Part shown: positions 11,241 to 22,837 of the stretch, one piece after another | How positions within the stretch are numbered: position 1 is the first letter of the stretch | Layout of the letters: the number at the start of each line of letters is the position of its first letter | Assembly: GCA_949752735.1 (NCBI GenBank) | Contig: OX457052.1 | Coordinates: 14,626,668-14,690,667 of the forward strand | From: Lumbricus terrestris | Taxonomy: Eukaryota > Annelida > Clitellata > Crassiclitellata > Lumbricidae | Reading direction: 5' to 3' | DNA: 64,000 bases | Notes under the pieces: model-generated | Databases searched by the model: none | The model's input: only the letters and a program-made list of their open reading frames with translations | What the model was told of the DNA's origin: nothing | Made by a program: the position numbers and the translations under genes

Positions 11241-13034
11241 CGAGCCAGTGAGGGCATAGACATGATGAATAAAACCAGACACAACACAGAAGGTCATTTA
11301 GAGAGGGTGGCGTGAATAACCGAATAAAGGATTAAAAACTGAACGGAACGAAAGGATGGACAATAATTGGGAAGTTGAGTGGGAAGCGAGGTGCTGGAGC
11401 AAGGACATGCACTGGACACACACGGACTATATTAGAAAATTGACTCCAACTTGATTCCGAAGAAAGCTCACACGCATACATAGAATCAATGGGTATACAT
11501 AGAATCAATGGATGAGGCGGTAGAGTAGGATAAAGGACAGGCAAGGACAGACACGCAGACAGATACATAGACTGACAAGCAGGCGGTTAGAGCAAATATA
11601 ATCTACTGAAACCATAGCATAAATGCATAGGCACACATGGCAACAAGAATAATGAGCGACGGTATATGTATGATCGCACATCTGTATGGTGGAATGACTG
11701 ATTGGAGGAGGGGGGCTTTATCGTTGACAAAAACGTCGGACGAATAATGACGACCGTTCAGACGATGAATAGTGATGGAAATACAAGCTTAGTTCGAAAA
11801 CGTCATCCTACTGAAAGGAATTATAATCGATGAGGTGACTGCAAATGAATTCTAGAAGGGATCTATGTATTCTCCGTTGAGCCCGATGTCCGTCAAAGAT
11901 CAGAGCGGCATGCAGCTTCGAGGTTTGATGTCATGACGTCTCGAGTTGTCTTGCTGTTGCGGGGCGACCTGAAAGTTTTGTAGTCGACAGGAACAGATGA
12001 TTGAAAGCCCACGAGATTAAAATGATTTATTGTTAGATCGAAATGGATTTCAAAATGTTGGGTTTTATTCAAATCACCGGATACGACTTTTCAGCCGCTT
12101 TCTTCGCGACTGAAAAGGTCTGCAGCTGAAATCACAAGCCTAAGGTAGTTGCAAGAATTCTGCATAGGCTATAATAAATAATGAGTAATGTATTTGGGGG
12201 CACGTCCCCTCGAGATGGAATTTCCGATGGATTATATGCTCCTCTAAATTTATTGACTACGTTCTTTCAAACTTATGAACAGGAACTACAAGGATCTAGA
12301 AGCTAAGAACATGTAATGCGTGTACCATAATCTTCTTACTAGAAGTCTGAAAAATCAAAATTCTCTTATCCATCCGCTTTAACTTTGAAGGTATGTTATA
12401 GGGTGGTTGGGAATGAAAGTAGCGTATACAATTGAAACACTTCCATAAACTCCCCATAAACTATAGGCTACGCTAAAGAAGGGAAAGTTTAACGAAGAAA
12501 GGTATGACGCGAAGGTCTGATAGTCTAAGCCACAAAAGGGAAAGGTTACCATTGCAATTAATTTGGTGGTCACTGCCTCCGGCACTTATTTATTAAACTG
12601 TATTTGCTCTGTTGATGAAGCTCACAAATGCAGTGTTAATACCTAAACCATCTTTTGGTGCAATCTCTTATTAGTACTTGAATAAGTCGCTCATAGATCT
12701 ACTTCACAACAACTAAGCAAGCATGCGTTAACGAAAAGTAGCTCCATGTCAGTAGAACAGAAAAGTAAATATAAATGAAACTGATGCGGTGTTTCAAACA
12801 GTTATGGAATGCCTGGTCTATACATTTTACATACAGCAATGTCCATGGCTATGATCTGAACTTCTGAAGATCAGAAATATTACTCGGGTCTTAAAATGGA
12901 AGCAGGTTGTAGGCTATGTCTTGGAATAGGGATCAAGACTAGCATCATCCCACTTTCTTATATTTGTGCAACGAGCGAATGGTGAATGATTTTTAAAGAT
13001 ATAAATGTGAGAAGGTGCGGTGATTCAACTGTAT
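11241..13034. other. Non-coding, nothing recognised
   Basis: About 1.8 kb without a convincing frame, transposon end or RNA gene. A tgatgtcatgacgtc block near 11929 is CRE-like, but with no adjacent gene I make no regulatory call. Confidence 0.5.
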
Positions 13035-13455
13035 ATGCCCCTTGCTCGTGAGTTGAATTGATGAAGATGCTTATAATGAGCAAAAATTTATTGACGAAGA
13101 CAGTGAAGCGACGGCTGTGGATGCTTTTAAAGTCACAGACTATTATAATTATCTGCGCAGTTGTTCAAATTGGACTTCGAATATTGAGATCATGCATCAT
13201 ATTATATAATGTATATTCATTCATTCATTCAAGAATTTATATAACGCTTCTTCAAGGGGAATGTGCCGCTTGCTCGTGAGTTGAATTGAGTTGAATTGAT
13301 GAAGGTGCTTATAATGAGCAAAAATTTATTGATGAAGACAGTGAAGCGAGGCCGGGAATGCTTTTATAAAGTCACAGACTATAATTATTATCTGCGCAGT
13401 TGTTCAAATTGGACTTCGAATATTGAGAATATACATATTATATAATGCATATATA
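13035..13455. repeat. Direct duplication of a ~180-bp segment
   Basis: Copy 1 (13035-13213) and copy 2 (13263-13455) share gcttataatgagcaaaaatt, then tattgaygaagacagtgaag, then cgcagttgttcaaattggac, with scattered differences and a small expansion (gttgaattgagttgaattga) in copy 2. Between them lies a reverse-oriented retroposon tail remnant (attcattcattcaagaattt then atataacgcttcttcaaggg). The 73-residue frame over copy 1 is broken in copy 2, so no coding role is suggested. Confidence 0.85.
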
Positions 13456-13589
13456 TATAATATCATTAATATGTTATAAAAAATACACAGAAGGAGAGAA
13501 AAGAGATAAAAGAGACAGAAAAACAGACAAACAGACAAACAGAGTAGTGTTATGATTTCTTTTGATCAGTTTTTGAATGTAACCTGATG
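13456..13589. other. Short AT-rich run and (ACAG)n remnant
   Basis: Tata-rich sequence followed by gacagaaaaacagacaaaca. Nothing else is seen. Confidence 0.6.
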
Positions 13590-13830
13590 GCCATGGTTAC
13601 AGTTTTTAGCAAGAGCCTGAAAACTAAAAGCATGCTTATCAATTATTTTTATAGAGGTTTCCAAAAGTAGATTCCTTAGTTTCACCTTGTTCAGCATTAA
13701 TGTCATTAATTATCTAGCGCGTAGAAATTTATAAAAACCCACAAGTAGTAGTTTAAAAAATAGGCTTAAATTTTCCAGGGGGCAATTGCCCCTCTTGTCC
13801 CTGTGTGCGGGCGCCCATGTACATACACAC
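13590..13830. repeat. Dispersed repeat family D, copy 1
   Basis: It contains cagtttttagcaagagcctg near the left, then an AT-rich middle, then ggcaattgcccctcttgtcc and gtgtgcgggcgcccatg at the right. Copy 2 (35001-35175) shows the same order, with agcaagagcctgaaaa on the left and cccctcttgcccctgtttgt on the right. Copy 3 (36545-36670) keeps only the left part. The class is unknown. Confidence 0.65.
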
Positions 13831-14408
13831 AAGCGCGTGTGCGCACAACCTCCCCTATCCCCCAACACCCACACACATCTACAAACACAGCCAGAATCAG
13901 ATACTTCATCACCAAGTCTATAAATATATATCCCTGCAAAATGATGGTCCATTGGAATATGGCGCTAAATGAATTTGATTAGAGTCGTCACAGGATATGT
14001 CGTCATTAATTCGGAGAAGATGACGTCATTACTTACTGCGGGTCTGTCTCAAAGACCCCAGCATGCCATGGTGCAGATAGATTGAAAGCATCAGATAATT
14101 TATGTCTTTATAATTATTATGCGGAAAGCGCCCACATAATACGGATTAGGTAACGTCGCATTACAACATGAGAAGGAAACCATTATCCCTGCCACAGAGG
14201 TATTACGTTTGAAATGTGAGGAAATGCAACGTCATAATGAAAAGCGAGGACATCAAGGTGTTGGTCGTATGTGGGCCTTCGTGACTTCATGTATGTATCA
14301 TTGTATATAATGATATTTTATATGTGCATGTGTTTATAATAGTATATGTGTATATACCAGTCTATGTATTTGCTTTAGTATATGTTTTTTTTAATGTATG
14401 CATGGGTG
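13831..14408. other. Non-coding, nothing recognised
   Basis: No supported gene. There are short TA-rich and GTAT-rich stretches near 14290-14400. Confidence 0.5.
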
Positions 14409-14470
14409 CAAGGCAGTAGCCAGGATTTTATTTGGGGGGCGGTTTACCACATGACGCCCATCACGTCCCC
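14409..14470. mobile_element. Solo end of a hAT-type MITE family
   Basis: caaggcagtagccaggattt followed by tatttggggggcgg matches the ends of the elements at 41946-42237 and 59341-59675. No partner end or target duplication is visible, so it is probably a truncated copy. Confidence 0.55.
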
Positions 14471-14589
14471 CACTGCTCATTTTACCTACGCCATCTACCG
14501 ATTGGAAGGTTGAGTGGACCTACCGCGTCCGTGCGTCGCGTCGCTACTATAATTGTAGTGTCGCGGTATATAGGTCATTTGGATTCCAC

Positions 14590-14700
14590 CACTGGTTGTT
14601 CAACTCCGCCACTGGTTGTTCTCTGCCAGTGCCAGTCCCAAGCCTGGATAAAGGAGGAGGGCGACACTAATCATCTTTGATATGGCGGTGTCGTTAAACA
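14590..14700 (+). repeat. Dispersed repeat family C, copy 3
   Basis: tggttgttctctgccagtgc, cagtcccaagcctggataaa, ggaggagggcgacactaatc, then tggcggtgtcgttaaac. It is followed after a few bases by copy 4 in the same orientation. Confidence 0.9.
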
Positions 14701-14705
14701 TGTAA

Positions 14706-14815
14706 CAAGCACCACTGGTTGTTCTCTGCCAGTGCCAGTCCCAAGCCTGGATAAAGGAGGAGGGCGTCGCTAATGGTCTTTGTTACCACGCAGTGACGTT
14801 AAACTGCAAATACCA
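14706..14815 (+). repeat. Dispersed repeat family C, copy 4
   Basis: It is nearly identical to copy 3 across the first 55 bases, then reads gtcgctaatggtctttgtta and ends cagtgacgttaaactgcaaa. The tandem pair is either a local duplication or two insertions. Confidence 0.9.
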
Positions 14816-15124
14816 CCATTCAGGTCATTTGACATGACTTTTTTTCACTCTTCACCTGCCTTATGACCAGCCCAAAAAAAACGTTTTAATTTTCATGTCT
14901 TCTTTACATTGTATTTCCTTGGGTCTGCATGCTGAACACTCCCATGATCATGACGTGACCTGCTGTGTCAGAGTGTTAACCATTACCCCTAGCTATAGCA
15001 ACCTCCCCGCACACTTACACGCATGTACACATAATGTACATGTACACGTATACTGCGTGTATAGGCTATAATGACATTTCTGCATCCATTGGGCATAAAA
15101 AACTGCCTTATTTAACCGTTGTTG

Positions 15125-15180
15125 GATTGGGAGTGCTTCAGAGTAGATTACCTGAAAGGCGCGCTATATATAAAAAAAGC
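15125..15180 (+). mobile_element. L2-like retroposon tail fragment
   Basis: gggagtgcttcagagtagat, tacctgaaaggcgcgctata, tataaa. It is 5'-truncated. Confidence 0.75.
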
Positions 15181-15281
15181 CAGTAATAATACTAAATAAA
15201 ATGCCCATGGTTTTGAGCGACACCTTCTCCTGAGAAATCATTCGGACTGGTTTTTAATCGCTGTTCAGGTCATAAATCGGA

Positions 15282-15935
15282 GGTGTGTGGATGGATGGAT
15301 GGATGTATGGATGGATGGATGGATGGATGTATGGATGTATGGATGTATGGATGGATGGATGAATGGATGAATGTATGGATGTATGTATGTATGTATGGAT
15401 GGATGGATGGATGGATGTATGGATGGATGGATGGATGGATGTATGGATGTATGGATGGATGGATGAATGGATGGATGGATGGATGGATGTATGGATGTAT
15501 GGATGGATGGATGAATGGATGAATGTATGGATGTATGTATGTATGTATGGATGGATGGACGGATGGATGGATGTATGGATGTATGGATGGATGGATGTAT
15601 GGATGTATGGATGGATGGATGAATGGATGAATGTATGGATGTATGTATGTATGTATGTATGGATGGATGGATGGATGGATGGATGGATGGATGGATGGAT
15701 GGATGGATGGATGGATGGATGGATGGATGTATGGATGTATGGATGGATGAGTGGATGAATGGATGAATGTATGGATGTATGTATGTATGTATGGATGGAT
15801 GGATGGATGGATGGATGGATGGATGGATGGATGTATGGATGTATGGATGTATGGATGGATGGATGTATATTGATGGATGGATGGATGTATGGATGTATGG
15901 ATGAATGGATGGATGGATGGATGTATGGGTATTCG
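15282..15935. repeat. (GGAT)n/(GTAT)n satellite with higher-order pattern
   Basis: About 650 bp of gga-t, gta-t and gaa-t tetranucleotides. The block gaatggatgaatgtatggat recurs at 15361, 15513, 15621 and 15757, so variant units are arranged in repeated super-units of roughly 108-152 bp. Frames on both strands stay open (up to 276 residues, Ile-His-Pro-Ser or Met-Asp-Gly-Trp rich) only because the unit lacks stops. Confidence 0.95.
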
Positions 15936-16395
15936 GCTGGGCTGCCTCAGCTTCACCAACCGGCGCCGCATCATCCAAATAGTCTCGTGCGACGGATCCA
16001 TCTGCACTTGGTTGCGTTTTACCGTTTCAGCCGCTTCAGCCTCTGAACACTGTTCGGCACTGAAGCGCCGTAAGCGAAAGGGTTGCGGCCATCCATCCAT
16101 CTATCCATCCATCCATCCATGTATCTCGCAGGTTGCATCATCACCAAGGCATCGACCGTCGGCTATGTGCGCTCATCACTGAATTAAAATCCTCGCGGCG
16201 GCTATACTCTCAATTTAGGATCGGATTTCGGGTAAACAGTTTTGGAAAGCAAGACATATTTTCTGAAGCTATTTTCGGCATCATCTCTCCGTTCGACGAA
16301 GATAGCCGCCGACGTATTATTATAAGAGGCGAGGAATTCGGGGGACTATGTCCACTTTGAGTCTGAATTGCCGACGATTTTAAGGTGAGTTTTTC
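15936..16395. other. GC-richer, CpG-containing block; possible orphan 5' exon
   Basis: This block is richer in CG dinucleotides than its surroundings and includes a short ccatccatc repeat. It holds a 75-residue plus frame (16133-16360) with no recognisable domain. Shortly after its stop comes gattttaaggtgagttttt, a good match to a splice donor at 16393. A non-coding first exon and promoter are possible, but no partner exon is identified. This is inference only. Confidence 0.3.
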
Positions 16396-16926
16396 ATGTA
16401 GGCCAAAGGATCTCTTTTTTACCCATCAGTTTCTTTTAAGTTATCTACATGTAGCTTAGAAATAACGGTTCTTAAATTACTATTTAGTTGTCTCACTCAA
16501 CTCCAAATTACTTTTCCACCATAAGCCTAATAGATCATGCATTCTATAGTAATAAAATGATATGCCATACGCTTTTATTTAGTCGCGTATCACTGACTAA
16601 TTATTTAGTATAATATAGGTTTCTATTCTGTTTATGGGGTGGCCTGACAAAATTCAATTCAATTCAATTCAATTGGTTTATTGATCCACCAAAAAAAACA
16701 AAGACAAGCAGACAATTTTGCTTTCAGGATAGTACACACAGTGATTAATTGCGAGTTAACATTTGCGATGATATGGACAGGTGAGCAACCAATACTGTGT
16801 GTGGCAGAACCAATAGGCTACCCGAAGGGAATGATCCCGCTAGTGGGGCCTATTTACCAAAAAATATTCATTGTGGTAACAATAGAAGATAAAAAAAGCA
16901 GATGCAATATTAATTAATGGCGGTGC
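16396..16926. other. Non-coding with a short (AATTC)n run
   Basis: caattcaattcaattcaatt at about 16655-16675, followed by ggtttattgatccacc. Nothing else is recognisable. Confidence 0.5.
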
Positions 16927-17823
16927 TTTTGTCGCACGACAAAATGTCGCCGACAAAATTTCGCCGACAAAATGTCGCAGAGACAATAATTATGTCGCAG
17001 GACAAAATGTCGCCGACAAAATGTCCCGGACAAAATGTCGCCGACACAATGTCGCCGACAAAATGTCGCGAATAACTCTACCCCCTAAGTTCGTAGAGCG
17101 TGGAATAAATGGCTTCGATCTATCCGAAGTTTTGAAGCATAGACCTAACTGTGCGAGGATGTAGCGGACCAGGATTAAAGAAGACTGACCTGAGACAAAG
17201 CTTGTACATAGTACTCCCTAAGTGCGTAGTGCGTTCGATCTATCGAAGTTTGAAGCATACGGATACAAAGAACCAGAACCCATTCAATACCTGGGAGACA
17301 TTGCAAGAATTCTGAATATCAATGTTGTATGAAAAGCTATAATGCTGTATTAGCATTATTCATGGACATTTTCAGAGACACTAACAGATTTAATATTACA
17401 TTCATTCTAGCTGTAGATTAACATCATGTAGGTTTATGTAGTGTGTTTGCAAACTATGTGGCTTTGTATTTATATTTTTCCATCCATCACGTACATTTCG
17501 TATACGTTAACACATTTAATATTAACATCAATGTAGCTGTCTTAGTAACTTCATGGAATGAGACTTAGTTCGCACACTTTTATTTTAATTTTATTTTTGC
17601 GGACTTTCTTTATGGCCATTTTTTAAATGTGTGTCCGTTGACATTACTAATAACAAGTTAATTCGATGGTTTTTTAAATGGTCGATTTGAGCAATAAAAA
17701 AACTCTTTTACTCATTTACGTTTGCGCCATTTTGTCGGCGACATTTGTCTTGCGACATATTGTCTCTGCGACATTTTGTCCGCGACATTTTGTCGGCGAC
17801 ATATTGTCGTGCGACATTTTGCA
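16927..17823. mobile_element. Inverted-repeat element with TGTCGSCGACA palindromic ends
   Basis: The left ~130 bp is an array of tgtcgccgacaaaa-type units, starting gcttttgtcgcacgacaaaa. The right ~100 bp (17726-17823) is the same array inverted, ending gtcgtgcgacattttgc. Order-specific units such as tgtcgcagagacaata occur in the same position in both arms, so these are true terminal inverted repeats. The interior holds a direct repeat (17083-17147 and 17212-17260, ccctaagt-cgtag and tcgatctatc-gaagttt). No transposase is seen, and borders are accurate to about 5 bp. Confidence 0.75.
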
Positions 17824-18125
17824 TGGAACCGTTTATGGGACTGATGATATTATGCACGTACTATGATAGGCCTATAATAATATGGCGTATATAGTCGTCA
17901 CACGGAGTCTAATCAGAATCAACTCTGAACGACAGAAAACAGATGTAAAACGCATCCTAAGACCGCGGTCTTTTCTTTACCATGCGTACACGAATATTAT
18001 AGGCCTATTGTAAATTCAATGCGTCTAGAAACCTTATGGTATCGCAACGAGTGCGACGCTTTTGTGCAGTCATCTTCTCGAGACGACCATCGGAAAGTAA
18101 TTTAGGAGGCACGTATAGGCCTAGT

Positions 18126-18126
18126 G

Positions 18127-18184
<58 letters not shown>

Positions 18185-18221
18185 GACAGAGACAGAGACA
18201 GAGAGAGACAGAGACAGACAG

Positions 18222-18286
<65 letters not shown>

Positions 18287-18312
18287 GAGAGAGAGAGAGA
18301 GACAGACAGAGA
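18126..18312. repeat. (GACA)n to (GAGA)n microsatellite
   Basis: gacagacagacagacagaca grades into gagagagagagagagagaga. Frames on both strands across it are read-through. Confidence 0.95.
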
Positions 18313-18327
18313 GACAATTATCAGTAG

Positions 18328-18583
18328 CAGTGGCGCAGCCAAGAATTTATGATGATGGGAGTGGGTGGATGGCCTGGCGGGATGCCTTTCCTGACACCAA
18401 CCCAAAGGTAGGTCTATTACAGCAAATAAAAGGGGAATAAAGTAGCAAAGGGAAAGTAAGAAAAACAATTGTTACTACAAACAATTGTTTTTGTCTTATT
18501 TAAGTGGATAAATAATCTTTTAAAAACTTTTCCTAAGCTAATGGTGTGTAACCCCCCTAAGCTCCCCCTTGTCTACGCTACTA
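18328..18583. mobile_element. hAT-type MITE, 256 bp
   Basis: The left end is cagtggcgcagccaagaatt and the right end is the inverted gtctacgctacta. The interior matches the MITE at 8533-8914 in inverse order. The flanking octamers atcagtag and acccgtag agree at only 6 of 8 sites, so the duplication is eroded or the border is off by a base. Confidence 0.6.
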
Positions 18584-18599
18584 ACCCGTAGGGCCTACC

Positions 18600-19424
18600 A
18601 TGATTGATTATAATATAGATTAGACTTGACTAATTCTAACTTTAATCCATCTCTGCAAGATTTTACTAATTTTGAGTCAATTCAAATTGATTAGCAGATG
18701 CCAGTAAGCCTATAGTTAATTATGATTGCAATTCGCTAGCATATTTCGGTATATCTTAATTCCAGTTTCAATTTATCAGCAAATTTCAGTTACTAACCTA
18801 ATTTTAATTCAATTCGACCAGCCAGTTCAGATATATTACATGTAGCTACAATATTGTGCCAATTCTGAGTCTAACCGATTATAAATCTAACAAATCGTGC
18901 CGTGGCACAACGGAACCACGGTAAGACTGAATTGAATTCGGCCAGATTTTAAATCAATATTTCTAGGAATTGCGATGAGGTCGAAATTGCTTTTAATCCT
19001 TGTGGTCCTGCAGTAGTCCCGACCACTGTGAGATCGCTACGATTATAGATAGATCTGGTCTTTGAACTGATGGGACGTGACTGGGGTCTATTTTGGAATT
19101 GCAAAGACCTTTTCCCTGAGGAGGTTTGGCCTGGCTAAAATCGATTTCTGATCAATACACTCAAAGTCGTGGCAATGTAGAAATGAATCGAAAATAATTC
19201 ATACAGATTTTTACTACCGTTAGTTCTATGGCTCTGGTCAATGTATTTAAGGATTTGTTTGGCAGTAACAAAAACTGAACTGGCTACTTTCTGCCACCCT
19301 GACGTTTGAATAAACGAACATTGTGATGAATTGAATCCCTGACTAGCTTAGATAATTATGGCTACGATACTCAGTAGGAAAGTGATATCTCTAGACATTC
19401 CGACTTGCATTATTAAGGTTCAAT
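18600..19424. other. Non-coding, nothing recognised
   Basis: No frame above 60 residues on the plus strand and no repeat family match. Confidence 0.5.
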
Positions 19425-19645
19425 GGGTCACGGTGGTGTAGTGGGTATGTTCGTTGCCTTGAAGCCGGAGGGTTGCAGATTCGAATCATCACCAAGCCAC
19501 CGTGTATAGGGACCTTGGGCAAGTCTTTCACTCGCAATTGCTCAGCGCTTCGGCGTGAAACTCCGATTCAGTGTCCGCTGCGCTGTAGTCGGGAGCGCTT
19601 CTGAGTAGAAATCTTGAAGGGGCGCTATAACAAGTGCACATACAG
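19425..19645 (+). mobile_element. SINE-A (tRNA-headed), full-length copy
   Basis: The tRNA-like head has a box A region (ggtggtgtagtggg) and a box B region (gattcgaatca). The body follows (gggaccttgggcaagtcttt, gctcagcgcttcggcgtgaa, actccgattcagtgtccgct), then the tail (gggagcgcttctgagtagaa, cttgaaggggcgctataaca). The tail resembles L2-clade LINE ends. At least seven copies are in this window. Confidence 0.9.
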
Positions 19646-19877
19646 CCAATTCAATCGATATATCTTCAACAAGACTTCCGAATGACACTCCCCTTTCGTC
19701 GATTGTGCAGTCTTCAACAAATCTTATCTTAATGGTCATTGGTCAAACTTCAAAACGTTCTAATGCTAAATTCAACTCAGGCGTTAATTGGATCAATGAC
19801 TCTTGATTCCATAAGTTGAATCTGCAATCGTTCTACAATGTCGATGCCTTTCTTACTTTTCCAATCGAATCCTCCGC

Positions 19878-19983
19878 CACTGCTTGCACTCTGCCAGTGC
19901 CAGTCCCAAGCCTGGATAAAGGAGGAGGGCGTCGCTGATGGTCTTTGTTACCACACAGTGACGTTAAACTGTAAATACCACCA
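19878..19983 (+). repeat. Dispersed repeat family C, copy 5
   Basis: actctgccagtgccagtccc, aagcctggataaaggaggag, ggcgtcgctgatggtctttg, then cagtgacgttaaactgtaaa. It is almost the same as copy 4. Confidence 0.9.
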
Positions 19984-20044
19984 TCACCATTCGAATCTTG
20001 CGTATACACTATATAATATGATAGACTCTAGCTATCCAATGACA

Positions 20045-20293
20045 TTTCATGGGGAGGGGCATTGGATAACACAATGGCATGGAGATCAGCGGACCCGAGA
20101 TCGAGCCACATAGGACGGACGTGCTTTGTAGGCTGCTATTAGCGCCATGTATTGCAGGCTGCATATAATGTCTGTTCTGTTTAGTAGTTAAGATTTGTGT
20201 CTTCTGCGTTCTTGTGAATTGTTTCAATTGCATAACTTTAGACCCTGCACTGCATAACCGGTTGCGGTCTTTCAGCCGGATTGTTCAATAAAG
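20045..20293 (+). mobile_element. SINE-B copy with ATT tail
   Basis: It starts near ggggaggggcattggataac, continues acaatggcatggagatcagc and ggacccgagatcgagcc, and ends ggttgcggtctttcagccgg then attgttcaataaagattatt. The same order occurs at 61728-61996. The head resembles a tRNA-derived promoter, with a box-B-like attcgattccc clearer in the other copy. The tail opens directly into a long ATT array. Confidence 0.75.
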
Positions 20294-20990
<697 letters not shown>

Positions 20991-21861
20991 TATATACGAT
21001 ATAATTACGTAATTATATGATCATTGATTATATTATGTAATTCAGTTTGCGGCAATCGACCAAACGACGACATTATTTTGTTTCAAACCACAAACCATCG
21101 TTGCTTTCACTTAGCGATTTTCAAAATAGCCTTTTGGATCCATAATTATTGCATCATCATCATGCATGATTTAAAAACTTCTATTGACCTGAAATTTCAG
21201 CAGTTTTTGAAGCCACCTCTTCTCTCTTCTTCTATCAGACCTACCCTTTCTTCCAACCCATCAATACTTTCCCTGCGTTCAATTTCCCTCCATAACATCC
21301 TACCGCTAATTAGCGTTCTTTGTGTTGTTAAAGTCAATAAATTAATTATAGGCTGAATCCATTCTTACTCAAAAATGAGAGACACGTATACATCTGCCTT
21401 ATAAATAATTTTATTCCTATAGGCCTACTTGGACACTAAATCAGCTTCGTTAAAGGCAATAGAAAAAACTTAGGTGGTAGCACGCAAGGGTTTTTCGACC
21501 GATTTAATCCGCTATTGCCTGTATAATTATACTCACGCAGCGTCGTCGTCTTAGTCTGTACAGGAAGCACGACGTGGAATCACTAGACACATTATAAGAT
21601 GTCTGACGGAAGTGATGAGGATGGTTGACTATAATACATGCATAGCAGGCACGCCGAGATCATCAAGACGGATAAATTGGCTGAACCGCGTGAAACGGAT
21701 ATATCTGTCCAGACACAAAGAAAAAAGGTGTGCAACATGCGCAGCTAATTCGCTGCAGAGCACGCGTGCAGTTCCTCTGGTGCATCCAAGTGCAAGAAAA
21801 ACAGGTTGGGTGCAAATACGACGACATCGACTGGGGGGGGGGGGGGCAGAGAACTCCGACA
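20991..21861. other. Non-coding, nothing recognised
   Basis: A 110-residue plus frame (21024-21356) has no motif and ordinary composition, and I do not call it a gene. A short run of G (21833-21846) precedes the next repeat copy. Confidence 0.5.
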
Positions 21862-21945
21862 CTGACAGTGGTGCCAGTCTCACGCCTGGATAAACGAGGA
21901 GGGCGACACTCATCATCGTTGTTAGGGCAGTGTTGATAAACAGCA
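21862..21945 (+). repeat. Dispersed repeat family C, copy 6
   Basis: ggtgccagtctcacgcctgg, ataaacgaggagggcgacac, tcatcatcgttgttagggca, then gtgttgataaac. It is moderately diverged. Confidence 0.85.
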
Positions 21946-22079
21946 GAAAGCGGTAACCAGAGAGCAGAGAGTATTGCAGTAAGCTTAACCTCAAGTTGAA
22001 ACTTTGTTTGACAGACATAACAGTTGATTAGTTCTTCAAATTGGCCAGAACTGGCTAGAAAAGCTTGTTACATGCTTAA

Positions 22080-22180
22080 CGACACTGCCATACCAAAGAT
22101 GATTAGTGTCGCCCTACCTCCTTTATCCATGCAGGCTTGGGACTGGCACTGGCAGAGAACAACCAGTGGCGGAATTAAAA
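22080..22180 (-). repeat. Dispersed repeat family C, copy 7
   Basis: Reverse orientation: cgacactgccataccaaaga, tgattagtgtcgccctacct, cctttatccatgcaggcttg, ggactggcactggcagagaa. It lies just upstream of the intact hAT transposon. Confidence 0.9.
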
Positions 22181-22837
22181 AACATGTTCTGTCTACCTAT
22201 ATCAGAGGTGCACAAGCCGCGGTCCGCGGGCCGCATGCGGCCCCCGGACTCGTCATGTGCGGCCCTCGGCCCAATTTTAAACGACAAAGGAAAGTGGCCC
22301 GCGATCAGAAAATTATCTTAAGATTTCGCTGTATACTATTCACAACACGTCAACACAAAGAAATCACAGCTTCAATCCCGTCTGTTTCTAATTAAGATCT
22401 TTGGTATTTATAACCAACGGATTTATAGCCCAGGGTCTCTCCGTCATAATTATTCTTGGGCTCTGGGTGCTACCTATCTGCCAGAGAGTAGCTGCCTCCA
22501 GTTTAAATGATAGTAGATCGCTAGTACCGGCCTGCTGCCACTCAACCCGCTGACCTGCGTGAAGTCTCCCTCTGTGCAGCTTAACCGGCTCGTCAATGCC
22601 TAGTAGGCCAATCTCATCTAGGTCGGCCGAAGACTCTGAGGTGTTCCTCATTTAGATTAGGGTACGCACGTGACACGCTAATGAATAATTATTGTAATTG
22701 CCCTTTCACAGTAACTGTTTATCCCATTATCCCGGCTTTCTTTCTTTGTTGTCAGAAACTGCTCGATGCAACAGTCTTGAATGTAATCAATTGACATATT
22801 CACTTATTTTTTTACAAAGTTAATTAGCCTACTTACA

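Noticed and set aside
15265..16100. 237- and 276-residue minus frames rich in Ile, His, Pro and Ser, and Met-Asp-Gly-Trp plus frames
   Set aside because: Read-through of the GGAT satellite; no unique-sequence domain.
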